DNA of 44,893 nucleotides from Serpentinicella sp031432315 (GCF_031432315.1 NZ_JAVKGO010000014.1:1-44893), one strand, 5' to 3'. Numbered from the stretch's first letter, positions 8,363 through 16,689 are shown. Program-made: numbers and translations. The notes: a model not told the origin generated them from the letters alone.

Positions 8363-9043
8363 ATGAATCTACCCTTGCAAGATAAACGAGTGCGCATTAT
8401 TGTTGGTCATTATGGAAGCGGAAAAACAGAATTTGCCGTGAATTATGCCCTCTATTTAGCTCAGCACAATAAAAAAGTTGCTTTAGCTGACTTAGATATA
8501 GTAAACCCCTATTTTAGAAGTAGAGAAAAATCAAGCTTATTAGAAGAAAAGGGAATAGAAGTTATTTCTAGCAATGTTAAGGGATTGAATTCCGACTTGC
8601 CTGCAGTGTCTTCTGCTATTATGGGACCTTTGCAGGATGAAACCTACGAAGTGATCCTTGATGTTGGTGGGGACTCCGTAGGCGCTAGAGCCCTTGCTAG
8701 GTATATGAATAAGATTAAGGATGAACAATGTGACATATTCTTTGTTCTAAACGCAAATAGAAGAGAAACACAAACACCTGAAGGTGCCCTTGAACACATA
8801 AATGATATTGAAAGGGTTATAGATAAGAAAATTACTGGATTGATTAATAACACCCATCTATTAAGAGACACGACTATAGAGGATATACAACGAGGACAAG
8901 CGTTATGTTCAGTTTTATCAAAAGAAAAAGACATTCCAATTAAATATATAAGTGTAATGGAGATAGTAGCTAAGGCGCTTCCCCGGGATATAAAGGACCG
9001 GCTATTTCCACTAAAAATGTTAATGAGAGAAGACTGGATGTAG
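8363..9043 (+). CDS. P-loop ATPase of the SIMIBI (MinD/ParA-like) class, role unknown
   Basis: 226 aa. A Walker A loop GHYGSGKT (residues 15-22), an ADLDIVNPYFRSRE switch-like segment (42-55) and a Walker B-like VILDVGGD (97-104) place it in the SIMIBI group of nucleotide hydrolases. The start is one base after the buk stop, and the purine-rich end of buk serves as ribosome site, so it is firmly in the operon. I know of similar ATPases beside clostridial 2-oxoacid oxidoreductase genes but of no assigned function. Cluster insertion, TPP enzyme maturation or regulation are guesses. There is no membrane segment and no cysteine pair for metal transfer. Confidence 0.8.
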   Translation: MNLPLQDKRVRIIVGHYGSGKTEFAVNYALYLAQHNKKVALADLDIVNPYFRSREKSSLLEEKGIEVISSNVKGLNSDLPAVSSAIMGPLQDETYEVILDVGGDSVGARALARYMNKIKDEQCDIFFVLNANRRETQTPEGALEHINDIERVIDKKITGLINNTHLLRDTTIEDIQRGQALCSVLSKEKDIPIKYISVMEIVAKALPRDIKDRLFPLKMLMREDWM

Positions 9044-9070
9044 ACAATTAATAATATGGGAGGAATAAAT

Positions 9071-9313
9071 ATGGCGAAGAAAGGTAGCGTAACCTTTGAT
9101 GAAAAACGTTGTAAAGGCTGTGAACTATGTACCACGGTTTGCCCTGTAAATATTGTTGTTATGGATAAAAAACAAATCAATGTGAAGGGTTATCACCCAG
9201 CGACAGTTGATGAAATGGAGAAATGTATCGGTTGTGCAAACTGCGCGACGATTTGCCCCGATGTGGTGATTACTGTAGAGAAAGATACTGATAAGAAGAC
9301 TGACAAAAAATAA
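9071..9313 (+). CDS. 2-oxoacid:ferredoxin oxidoreductase, ferredoxin-like delta subunit
   Basis: 80 aa with two 4Fe-4S motifs, CKGCELCTTVCP and CIGCANCATICP, as in the VorD/KorD subunit that passes electrons from the TPP centre to ferredoxin. I use ATG 9071 because GGGAGGA lies eight bases before it; the in-frame ATG at 9056 overlaps that site. It comes first of the four oxidoreductase subunits. Confidence 0.94.
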   Translation: MAKKGSVTFDEKRCKGCELCTTVCPVNIVVMDKKQINVKGYHPATVDEMEKCIGCANCATICPDVVITVEKDTDKKTDKK

Positions 9314-9340
9314 TAACTACTACAGAAGGAGGGAACAATT

Positions 9341-10402
9341 ATGGGAAAAATATTAATGAAAGGTAATGAAGCCATTGGTGCAGCAGCAATAAAGGCAGGA
9401 TGTAAATACTTTTTTGGTTATCCCATTACACCCCAAAATGAATTGCCAGAATTTATGTCAAGAGAGCTACCTAAATTAGGCGGTGTTTTTGTACAAGCCG
9501 AATCAGAGGTTTCGGCCATAAATATGATTTATGGCGCTGCGGGTTCTGGAGTCAGAACAATGACATCTTCCTCTTCCCCAGGGTTAGCCCTAAAACAAGA
9601 AGGGATTTCTTATATTGCAGGAGCAGAACTGCCATGTGTAATTGTAAACATCAGTCGTGGTGGCCCGGGACTTGGAGGCATACAACCATCACAAGCTGAC
9701 TATTATATGTGTACTAGAGGCGGCGGAAATGGCGATTATAGACACGTCGTATATGCACCAGCAACCCTTCAGGAAGCAGTTGATCTAACCATGGAAGCTT
9801 TCGATATTGCAGATTATTATAGAAATCCAGTCATTATTCTTGCTGATGGTATGACAGGACAAATGATGGAACCTGTAGAGTTTAAAGAAACAACAAAAAG
9901 AGATATGCCAGCAAAGGATTGGGCAGCAACAGGAACGGAAGAAAAAAGAGATCCAAATATCATTAATTCTCTTTTCTTAGATCCTGTAGAATTAGAACAG
10001 CATAACTTTAAACTAGATAAAAAGTATAAAGCAATAGAAGAAAAAGAAGTTCGCTGTGAGATGTATAAAATGGAAGATGCAGAGCTTGTTATGGTAGCCT
10101 ATGGAACAACATCTAGAATTGTTAAAAATGCTATAGACGCCTTAAGAGAAGAAAATATAAAAGTGGGGTTATTAAGACCAATTACCCTATGGCCATTCCC
10201 TAACAGAGAATTTACTGAATTACCATCCTCAACAAAAGCACTACTAACAGTAGAAATGAGTATGGGTCAGATGATTGATGATGTAAAAATTGCTAACGAA
10301 GGTAGATTACCAGTTCACTTTTATGGAAGAGCCGGTGGAATGATCCCTACGCCAGAGGCTATTATAGAAAAAGCGAAAGAAATTTTAGGGGGTGCTAAAT
10401 AA
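9341..10402 (+). CDS. vorB: 2-oxoacid:ferredoxin oxidoreductase alpha subunit (VorB type)
   Basis: 353 aa. This subunit carries the pyrimidine-binding and transketolase C-terminal domains. Features are GNEAIGAAAIKAGCKYFFGYPITPQNELPE at the start, AESEVSAINMIYGAAGSG, TSSSSPGLALKQEG, ISRGGPGLGGIQPSQADYY and a C-terminal LLRPITLWPFP. The sequence fits the VorB type (branched-chain 2-oxoacids) better than pyruvate oxidoreductase, but the substrate is inferred from the adjacent ptb-buk. AGGAGG precedes the ATG, and its stop overlaps the next start (TAATG). Confidence 0.93.
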   Translation: MGKILMKGNEAIGAAAIKAGCKYFFGYPITPQNELPEFMSRELPKLGGVFVQAESEVSAINMIYGAAGSGVRTMTSSSSPGLALKQEGISYIAGAELPCVIVNISRGGPGLGGIQPSQADYYMCTRGGGNGDYRHVVYAPATLQEAVDLTMEAFDIADYYRNPVIILADGMTGQMMEPVEFKETTKRDMPAKDWAATGTEEKRDPNIINSLFLDPVELEQHNFKLDKKYKAIEEKEVRCEMYKMEDAELVMVAYGTTSRIVKNAIDALREENIKVGLLRPITLWPFPNREFTELPSSTKALLTVEMSMGQMIDDVKIANEGRLPVHFYGRAGGMIPTPEAIIEKAKEILGGAK

Positions 10403-11148
10403 TGACTGTTGTATTTGAAAGAACAAAAGCCCTAACTGACAAGCAGTTCCATTATTGTCCAGGATGTACCCACGGTGTTATACATCGAATCGTTGGAGAA
10501 GTTTTAGAAGAATTAGGCGTTGTAGGCAAATCAGTTGGTGTAGCGCCAGTTGGCTGCTCCGTTCTTGCCTATGACTATTTTAACTGTGATATGCATCAAG
10601 CAGCCCATGGTCGTGCACCGGCTGTTGCTACAGGAATTAAACGAGTGCTACCGGATAACGTTGTATTCACCTATCAAGGAGATGGAGACCTAGCTTCTAT
10701 AGGAACAGCTGAAATTGTTCATGCTGCCCATCGATCTGAAAAATTTACAACCATATTTGTTAATAATGCCATATACGGAATGACTGGTGGACAAATGGCA
10801 CCAACAACGCTAATTGGACAAAAAACAACAACAGCACCTTTAGGAAGGGATGCTGTAACAACAGGAAAACCCTTAAAAGTGTCAGAAATGATGGCAACAA
10901 TAGATGGGGCAGTGTTTGTAGAACGTGTGTCTGTTCATAACGTACCCCATATACGAAAAGCAAAAAAAGCGATCAAAAAGGCCTTTGAAATACAGCTAGA
11001 AGGGAAAGGTTTTGGGATAGTAGAGGTTTTATCTACATGTCCGACAAATTGGGGTATTCCACCAACAGATTCATTGAAATGGTTAGAAGAAAATATGATT
11101 CCGTACTATCCTTTAGGTAACTTCCGTAAACCAGAGGAGGGGAAATAA
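10402..11148 (+). CDS. 2-oxoacid:ferredoxin oxidoreductase beta subunit (TPP-binding)
   Basis: 248 aa. CPGCTHGVIHRIVGE with two Cys near the N-terminus, GCSVLAYDYFNCDMHQAAHGRAPAVATGIKR, and the TPP signature GDGDLASIGTAEIVHAAHR followed by NNAIYGMTGGQMAPTT. It binds thiamine diphosphate and magnesium and decarboxylates the 2-oxoacid together with the alpha subunit. Its start overlaps the alpha stop by one base, and a single base separates it from the gamma gene, indicating coupled translation. Confidence 0.94.
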   Translation: MTVVFERTKALTDKQFHYCPGCTHGVIHRIVGEVLEELGVVGKSVGVAPVGCSVLAYDYFNCDMHQAAHGRAPAVATGIKRVLPDNVVFTYQGDGDLASIGTAEIVHAAHRSEKFTTIFVNNAIYGMTGGQMAPTTLIGQKTTTAPLGRDAVTTGKPLKVSEMMATIDGAVFVERVSVHNVPHIRKAKKAIKKAFEIQLEGKGFGIVEVLSTCPTNWGIPPTDSLKWLEENMIPYYPLGNFRKPEEGK

Positions 11149-11149
11149 T

Positions 11150-11731
11150 ATGACAGAAAAAGTAATTATAGCAGGTTTTGGCGGTCAAGGAGTTATGTCC
11201 ATGGGGCAACTGATGGCCTATTCAGGTATGATGGAAAATAAAAACGTTTCATGGTTGCCATCCTATGGGCCAGAAATGAGAGGTGGAACAGCCAACTGTA
11301 ATGTGGTAGTGTCGGATTTACCAGTTGGGTCTCCAATTATAACAGGAGATGCTTCAACAGTTATTGTAATGAACCTACCTTCTTTACTTAAGTTTGAACA
11401 AAACTTAAAGTCTGGTGGGAAAATCATAATAAATGACTCGTTAATTGAAGAAAAAACATCAAGAGAAGATGTAGATGCATATTATATATCAGCCAATGAT
11501 CTTGCAAATGAGCTAGGGAATAGTAGAGTTGCAAATATAGTAATGTTAGGGGCATTTTTAGAGTTGACAAAAATCCTTGCAGTGGACACTGTTGGAAAAG
11601 CCCTAAAGAAAGTTTATGCTGGAAAAGAGGAACTGGTCCCATTAAATGTAAAAGCCTTGGAAAAAGGGGCAGAAGCAATAAAAAAACAAAAGCAAATTGC
11701 AAAAAAATTTAAAGGCATCAAAAAAATGTAA
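11150..11731 (+). CDS. 2-oxoacid:ferredoxin oxidoreductase gamma subunit
   Basis: 193 aa. AGFGGQGVMSMGQLMAYSGM, SYGPEMRGGTANCNVVVSD and MNLPSLLKFE are typical of the CoA-interacting gamma domain (VorC/PorC family). The last gene of the ptb-to-gamma operon. GAGGAGGGG precedes the ATG, and a terminator follows within 40 bases. Together the seven genes would run acyl-CoA formation, reduced ferredoxin production and substrate-level ATP synthesis. Confidence 0.94.
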   Translation: MTEKVIIAGFGGQGVMSMGQLMAYSGMMENKNVSWLPSYGPEMRGGTANCNVVVSDLPVGSPIITGDASTVIVMNLPSLLKFEQNLKSGGKIIINDSLIEEKTSREDVDAYYISANDLANELGNSRVANIVMLGAFLELTKILAVDTVGKALKKVYAGKEELVPLNVKALEKGAEAIKKQKQIAKKFKGIKKM

Positions 11732-11766
11732 ACAGCAATTTACATTTTATGTTATAATATATAGTT

Positions 11767-11800
11767 AAGGAAGGATGAAATCATCCTTCCTTTGTTCTGT
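11767..11800 (+). terminator. terminator of the ptb-buk-vor operon
   Basis: Arms AAGGAAGGATGA and TCATCCTTCCTT with a 2-base loop, then a T-rich tail (TTTGTTCT). Immediately upstream, at about 11725-11750, a second weaker AT hairpin (AAATGTAAA / TTTACATTT) also lies after the last stop codon. Confidence 0.85.
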
Positions 11801-11969
11801 AAATGCAAAGAACTAGTTAATTATAAGATAAACCAAAAGGTAAAAATACTGACTAAATAAGGTATATTTAATTCCAAAGAAACTCAAAGAAGAAAGCATA
11901 GAATCTTTTCACTATTGAATTATCTAAAAATTAATACTTTTTAAGTGTAGCTAGAAAGGAGAATTGACA

Positions 11970-13313
11970 ATGGGAAAATTATTTGGAACAGATGGTGTTA
12001 GAGGTATTGCAAACGAAGATTTAACACCAGAACTTGCCTATCAATTAGGAAGGGTTGGTGCGCATGTTCTATTGAAGAATAAGAAAAATACAAAAGTTGT
12101 AATCGGAAAAGATACAAGAATATCTGGAGATTTATTAGAAGCAGCCATGACAGCTGGGTTTTTATCCATGGGTGTAGATGTAGTTAGCTTAGATGTTATA
12201 CCAACACCAGCTGTATCCTATTTAACGAGAGCTTTGAAAGCCGATGCCGGAGTTATGATTTCAGCATCTCATAATCCAGCGGAGTACAATGGTATTAAAT
12301 TCTTTACAAGTGAAGGTTATAAGTTACCAGATCAAGTAGAAGAAGAAATGGAAAAATACATATTAAATGATGAAGAAATTGAACTTAGGCCTACAGGAGA
12401 TCAAGTAGGAACCTATTCAAAACTTGATGCTATCACTGAATATGCAGATTACTTAAAGACAACGATACAGGGAGATTTTAATGGATTAAAGATTGCGGTA
12501 GACCCAGGAAATGGAGCCGCTTATCAAGTTGCACCTAAGCTCTTAAAAGAATTAGGAGCAGAGGTTTTTATCATTAATGAAAACCCTGACGGCATTAATA
12601 TCAATGATCACTGTGGTTCTACGCATCCAGAGAAAGTTCAACAATTAGTAAAAGAAACGGGAGCAGATATCGGATTAGCCTTCGATGGGGATGCAGATCG
12701 TTTAATTGCTGTGGATGATCAGTGTCAAATTGTAGATGGAGACCATATACTAGCTATATGCGGTACTTTTCTTAAAAACCAAGGGAAATTAAAGAAAAAT
12801 ACTGTAGTAGCTACAGTTATGAGCAATATTGGACTAGATATGGCAATGAAAGAAGAAAATTGCCAAGTAGTAAAAACAAAAGTTGGTGACCGATATGTAC
12901 TTGAAGAAATGGTTCAAAAAGGATATTCTTTAGGAGGAGAACAATCAGGTCACATCATTTTCTTAGACTACAATACCACTGGTGATGGACTATTAACAGC
13001 AATACAGTTAATCACAACAGTGAAATCAGAAAATAAGCCTTTATCAGATCTTGCAGCAATGATGACTTCATACCCACAAGTACTTGTAAATGCAAAGGTA
13101 CAAAAAGATAATAAAGAAGCTTACTTAAAAGATGAAGTGATCATGTCAGAGATCAAAAAAATAGAAGATCTTATGGCCGGTCAAGGAAGAGTACTTATAA
13201 GACCTTCAGGAACAGAGCCTCTAGTAAGGGTTATGTTAGAAGGAAAAGACCAAGATCAGTTAAATGAATTGGCCCAATCACTAGCAAAAATGATAGAAGA
13301 ACGATTAGGATAG
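11970..13313 (+). CDS. glmM: phosphoglucosamine mutase
   Basis: 447 aa, usual length. It interconverts glucosamine-6-phosphate and glucosamine-1-phosphate for UDP-GlcNAc and peptidoglycan synthesis. The N-terminal GKLFGTDGVRG, the phosphorylated serine in ISASHNP (Ser100), the metal loop FDGDADR and the phosphate-binding RPSGTEPLVRVM are intact. AAAGGAG at 11955-11961 points to ATG 11970; the in-frame TTG at 11964 is too close. It heads the amino sugar block with the glmS ribozyme, nagB and glmS. GlmM is also a known partner and inhibitor of CdaA in other Firmicutes, whose genes lie 6.5 kb upstream. Confidence 0.96.
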   Translation: MGKLFGTDGVRGIANEDLTPELAYQLGRVGAHVLLKNKKNTKVVIGKDTRISGDLLEAAMTAGFLSMGVDVVSLDVIPTPAVSYLTRALKADAGVMISASHNPAEYNGIKFFTSEGYKLPDQVEEEMEKYILNDEEIELRPTGDQVGTYSKLDAITEYADYLKTTIQGDFNGLKIAVDPGNGAAYQVAPKLLKELGAEVFIINENPDGININDHCGSTHPEKVQQLVKETGADIGLAFDGDADRLIAVDDQCQIVDGDHILAICGTFLKNQGKLKKNTVVATVMSNIGLDMAMKEENCQVVKTKVGDRYVLEEMVQKGYSLGGEQSGHIIFLDYNTTGDGLLTAIQLITTVKSENKPLSDLAAMMTSYPQVLVNAKVQKDNKEAYLKDEVIMSEIKKIEDLMAGQGRVLIRPSGTEPLVRVMLEGKDQDQLNELAQSLAKMIEERLG

Positions 13314-13320
13314 ATAAAAC

Positions 13321-13352
13321 AAGTGGGGTTTTTAGTGAAAAAGACCCCACTT
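13321..13352. repeat. inverted repeat after glmM
   Basis: AAGTGGGGT and ACCCCACTT form a 9-bp G/C-rich stem, extended by T/A pairs around a short loop, eight bases after the glmM stop. On the plus strand there is no T-run behind it (AAAATAAAGG), so it may be a weak terminator, a processing site or a stabilising 3' hairpin between glmM and the ribozyme. Confidence 0.6.
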
Positions 13353-13406
13353 AAAATAAAGGATTAAAGGGGGAGATAAAAAGTTAATGTAAAATTAAAT
13401 TCTAAA

Positions 13407-13590
13407 GCGCCTGGACTTAAGCAGAACGGAAAATGCTTAAGTTGACGAGGAACAGGGTTTATCGAATCTTCGGCGGATGCCCTGCGGTGAATCACAACCG
13501 ATAACGAATCTACAAAACTATTAAGTGATTAATAGTACAAAATGATTCAAGTGAAAAAGTCTGTGAAGCTTTCAGAGGCTTAGTTTTGCA
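13407..13590 (+). ncRNA. glmS ribozyme-riboswitch (GlcN6P-activated)
   Basis: The core matches the known glmS ribozyme from Thermoanaerobacter and Bacillus almost block by block: cleavage site A|GCGCC (cut between 13406 and 13407), CTGGACTTAAG paired with CTTAAGTTGACGAGG, AGGGTTTATCGA, TCGGCGG, TGCCCTGCGG, and the P3/P4 hairpins including ACTATTA/TAATAGT. Core pairing runs to about 13549. Behind it is an imperfect hairpin (about 13556-13580), then TAGTTTTGCA and seven T. Glucosamine-6-phosphate is the cofactor for self-cleavage, after which the downstream mRNA is normally degraded. Unusually the next gene is nagB; glmS comes only after it. Confidence 0.95.
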
Positions 13591-13599
13591 TGTTTTTTT

Positions 13600-13625
13600 G
13601 GCTCTGTACTAAATAAATGTTGTTA
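13600..13625 (+). repeat. left copy of inverted repeat flanking nagB
   Basis: Starts GGCTCTGTACTAAA and pairs with 14545-14570 on the opposite side of nagB. The first 25 positions differ at two sites only, and both differences still allow G-U pairing in RNA. It lies right after the T-run behind the ribozyme. Confidence 0.85.
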
Positions 13626-13704
13626 AAAAATAAGTTCTAAAACGGAATTCAAAATAAAATTACAAAAATCTAATATGAGATATTATATATAAGGAGTGGA
13701 ACAA

Positions 13705-14430
13705 ATGCAGATAGAGATCGTGAAAGATTATGAAGCCTTAAGTAAAAAAGCCGCAAATATAATAGCAAGTCAAATTGTTTTAAAGCCACAAGGTGTTATA
13801 GGGCTAGCAACAGGCTCTACTCCTGTAGGAACCTATAAAGAATTAATTCGTATGAATAAAGAAGGACTAATAAGTTTCTCAAATATAACAAGCTTTAACC
13901 TAGACGAATACTACGGTTTGGGTGCAGATGATGATCAGAGTTACCATTATTTTATGAACGAAAATCTTTTTAATGCTATAGACATAAAAAAAGAAAACAT
14001 CCATATCCCTAATGGTAAAGCATCAGATGTGGGGGCAGAATGTACGAGATATGAAAATAGAATAAAAGAAGCTGGTGGAATTGATCTTCAACTACTAGGC
14101 ATAGGCCAAAATGGACATATAGGTTTTAACGAACCAAATGAAAACTTTGAGCCATTAACACATCTAGTAAATTTAGATTCAGATACAATAAAAGCCAATG
14201 CTAGATTTTTTGATTCAATAGAGGAAGTGCCGACACAAGCAATTAGTATGGGCGTTAAAACAATATTGAGCTCAAGAAAAATATTACTTTTAGCAAGTGG
14301 AGAAAATAAAGCAGAAGCGATGTATAAAATGATTAAAGGAAAGGTTACACCAAAACTACCTGCATCAGCACTACAACTACACCATGATGTTGTTGTAATT
14401 ATGGATGAGGCAGCGGCATCATTATTATAG
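13705..14430 (+). CDS. nagB: glucosamine-6-phosphate deaminase
   Basis: 241 aa, full length. It converts glucosamine-6-phosphate to fructose-6-phosphate and ammonia, the reverse direction of GlmS metabolically. Seen: LATGSTPVGTYKELI, SFNLDEYYGL with the catalytic Asp, GIGQNGHIGFNEP with the active-site His, and a C-terminal PASALQLHHDV. AAGGAG at 13691-13696 fixes ATG 13705; the in-frame GTG at 13696 overlaps that site. The gene sits between the glmS ribozyme and glmS, is bounded by an inverted repeat, and has its own strong terminator. I see no convincing sigma-A promoter between the ribozyme and the start codon. Confidence 0.95.
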   Translation: MQIEIVKDYEALSKKAANIIASQIVLKPQGVIGLATGSTPVGTYKELIRMNKEGLISFSNITSFNLDEYYGLGADDDQSYHYFMNENLFNAIDIKKENIHIPNGKASDVGAECTRYENRIKEAGGIDLQLLGIGQNGHIGFNEPNENFEPLTHLVNLDSDTIKANARFFDSIEEVPTQAISMGVKTILSSRKILLLASGENKAEAMYKMIKGKVTPKLPASALQLHHDVVVIMDEAAASLL

Positions 14431-14445
14431 CTTATGTAATAACAT

Positions 14446-14471
14446 AATAAGGTGCTTCGCACCTTATTTTT
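14446..14471 (+). terminator. nagB terminator
   Basis: AATAAGGTGC / GCACCTTATT with a TTC loop and a T-run. It separates nagB from glmS, so glmS needs read-through or its own promoter in 14472-14655, where I find only weak candidates. Confidence 0.9.
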
Positions 14472-14544
14472 AATCACTAAAAAATTTCAAACTATAAAAA
14501 CACATAGCATTTTTATATATTAATTTTAATTTAACCTTCTCCAT

Positions 14545-14570
14545 AAACAGCATTTGTTTAGTACAGAGCC
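14545..14570 (+). repeat. right copy of inverted repeat flanking nagB
   Basis: Ends in TTTAGTACAGAGCC, the reverse complement of the start of 13600-13625. It lies downstream of the nagB terminator and 86 bases before glmS. A 10-base direct repeat TAGTTTTGCA is also found outside both copies, at 13581-13590 and 14604-14613. Confidence 0.85.
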
Positions 14571-14655
14571 GGTGCAAACGTTTACTATTATGGATAATTA
14601 TCGTAGTTTTGCAAAAAATATTAATAAGCACTTTGAATAGGAGAGGGGAAAATAT

Positions 14656-16482
14656 ATGTGTGGTATCGTTGGATATATAGGTAAAAATGAAGCAGCACCT
14701 ATTTTAGTTGAAGGTTTAAGTAAATTAGAATATAGAGGATATGATTCAGCAGGCGTTGCTATTTTAGATAATGAAGAGGTTAACGTTAGAAAATTTAAAG
14801 GACGGCTAAAAGTTTTAGAAGAAAACTTAAATGAAAATGCAGTTCCAGGGACTTTGGGTATAGGTCATACTAGATGGGCAACCCATGGGGAGCCTAACGA
14901 TGTAAATGCCCACCCCCATACAAATGTACAAGGAGACATTGCCGTTGTTCACAATGGAATTATAGAAAATTACGTAAAACTTAAAGATTGGTTAATTAAA
15001 GAAGGAAAGGTTTTTGTATCCGAAACAGATACAGAAGTAATCGCCCATCTAATAGACTTCTACTACGAAGGCGACTTAGCAGAAGCAGTACGAATGGCGA
15101 CTCATCGTATGGAAGGTGCTTACGCTATTGGGGCCATAAGTAAAAAAAATCCTAAAAAATTAGTTGCAGTTAGAAAAGATAGTCCTCTAGTTGTAGGTGT
15201 TGGAGAAGGAGAAAACTTCATTGCATCAGATATTCCAGCCCTATTAAAATATACGAGAAATGTGTATTTCCTAGAAGATGGTGAAATGGCTGTTTTAAGT
15301 AATGATAAAATAAAAATATATAATGAATTTGGTCAAAAAGTGAAAAAAGAAGTTTTCGAAGTGACTTGGGATGTAGAGTCAGCTGAAAAAGGCGGCTATG
15401 AACATTTTATGATTAAAGAGATATATGAACAGCCGAAGGCAATTAAAGAAACTTTATCTCCAAGATTAGATGAAAATAATCAAATTAAATTAGACGATAT
15501 AAAGCTAACAAAATCAGACTTAGAAAAAATTAATAAAGTCGTAATCGTAGCATGTGGAACAGCATATCACGCTGGGCTTGTAGGTCGTTACGCAATAGAA
15601 AAATTTGCGAATATACCTGTAGAAACAGATGTTGCCTCAGAATTTCGATACAGAGATCCTTTTGTAGATGATAAAACTTTATTTATTGCAGTAAGTCAGT
15701 CAGGAGAAACCGCAGATACTTTAGCCGCACTTAGAGAGGCCAAGAGAAAAGGTGCCAGAATACTAGCCGTAACCAATGTAGTAGGAAGTAGGATTTCAAG
15801 AGAAGCAGATGACGTATTCTATACATGGGCAGGACCGGAAATTGCAGTTGCTTCAACAAAAGCTTACACAACTCAGTTAGTAGCAATGTACCTGATTGCC
15901 CTAGATATAGGACTTAAAAAAGGAACGGTTAAAGAAACAAAATATAATGAAATATTAGATGAATTAAAAACTTTCCCAGAACAAGTAGAACAACTCGTAA
16001 ATCAGAAACAAAAAATACAAGAACTATCACAACGCAAATTCAATAAACAAAATGTATTTTATATAGGTAGAGGCCTTGATGATCATGTAGGGAAAGAAGG
16101 GTCATTAAAGCTTAAAGAAATCTCCTATATTCACTCAGAAGCAATTGCAGCAGGGGAACTAAAGCATGGAACAATAGCACTAATTGAAGAAGGTACTTTA
16201 GTGATTGCCTTAGCTACTCAAGATCGTTTATTTGAAAAAATGCTTTCAAATATAAAAGAAGTAAAAGCAAGAGGGGCTTATGTAATCGCTGTAGCAAAAG
16301 AAACAAATACAGAGATTGAAGAGGCAGCAGATAGAGTGATGTACATCCCAGATACATTTGACGAACTAACGCCAATTTTATCTGTAATACCACTGCAACT
16401 TTTAGCTTACTATATTGCAGTTAGTAGAGGTTGTGACGTTGACAAACCGAGAAATTTAGCAAAGTCAGTTACCGTCGAATAA
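14656..16482 (+). CDS. glmS: glutamine-fructose-6-phosphate aminotransferase (isomerizing)
   Basis: 608 aa, full length. It makes glucosamine-6-phosphate from fructose-6-phosphate and glutamine, the first committed step to UDP-GlcNAc. The N-terminal nucleophile Cys2 (MCGIVGYIG), the glutaminase motifs HTRWATHG and HNGIIENY, two SIS domains (VACGTAYHAG and AVSQSGETADT in the first; GRGLDDHVGKEGSLKLKE in the second) and the C-terminal DKPRNLAKSVTVE are complete. AGGAGAGGGG precedes the ATG. The glmS ribozyme that normally sits in its leader is about 1.1 kb upstream, before nagB. Confidence 0.97.
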   Translation: MCGIVGYIGKNEAAPILVEGLSKLEYRGYDSAGVAILDNEEVNVRKFKGRLKVLEENLNENAVPGTLGIGHTRWATHGEPNDVNAHPHTNVQGDIAVVHNGIIENYVKLKDWLIKEGKVFVSETDTEVIAHLIDFYYEGDLAEAVRMATHRMEGAYAIGAISKKNPKKLVAVRKDSPLVVGVGEGENFIASDIPALLKYTRNVYFLEDGEMAVLSNDKIKIYNEFGQKVKKEVFEVTWDVESAEKGGYEHFMIKEIYEQPKAIKETLSPRLDENNQIKLDDIKLTKSDLEKINKVVIVACGTAYHAGLVGRYAIEKFANIPVETDVASEFRYRDPFVDDKTLFIAVSQSGETADTLAALREAKRKGARILAVTNVVGSRISREADDVFYTWAGPEIAVASTKAYTTQLVAMYLIALDIGLKKGTVKETKYNEILDELKTFPEQVEQLVNQKQKIQELSQRKFNKQNVFYIGRGLDDHVGKEGSLKLKEISYIHSEAIAAGELKHGTIALIEEGTLVIALATQDRLFEKMLSNIKEVKARGAYVIAVAKETNTEIEEAADRVMYIPDTFDELTPILSVIPLQLLAYYIAVSRGCDVDKPRNLAKSVTVE

Positions 16483-16552
16483 TATATTTCCGGGGAAATA
16501 ATTGTTGTTGAATGTAAAAATTAATTGAAGAAAATAAATGGTGGATAAAGTA

Positions 16553-16607
16553 GCCTAGAGAGTGTAATGTAATGAAGTCATATTATAGTGCACTCTCCGG
16601 GCATTTT
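16553..16607 (+). terminator. glmS terminator
   Basis: Long imperfect hairpin with GCC..GAGAGTG on the left and CACTCTC..GGC on the right, then ATTTTTAT. It lies 70 bases after the glmS stop. Confidence 0.8.
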
Positions 16608-16689
16608 TATTGGTTAAACAAATTTAAAAGTGTTAACATATTATTAAAAGTCATTTAAAATCATAGAGTGGATTACATTATAAAAACAA

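Noticed and set aside
13581..14613. TAGTTTTGCA direct repeat as the target duplication of a transposon carrying nagB
   Set aside because: The direct repeats do not touch the inverted repeats (9 and 33 bases away) and no transposase is present, so this is only kept as a possibility within the inverted repeat finding.
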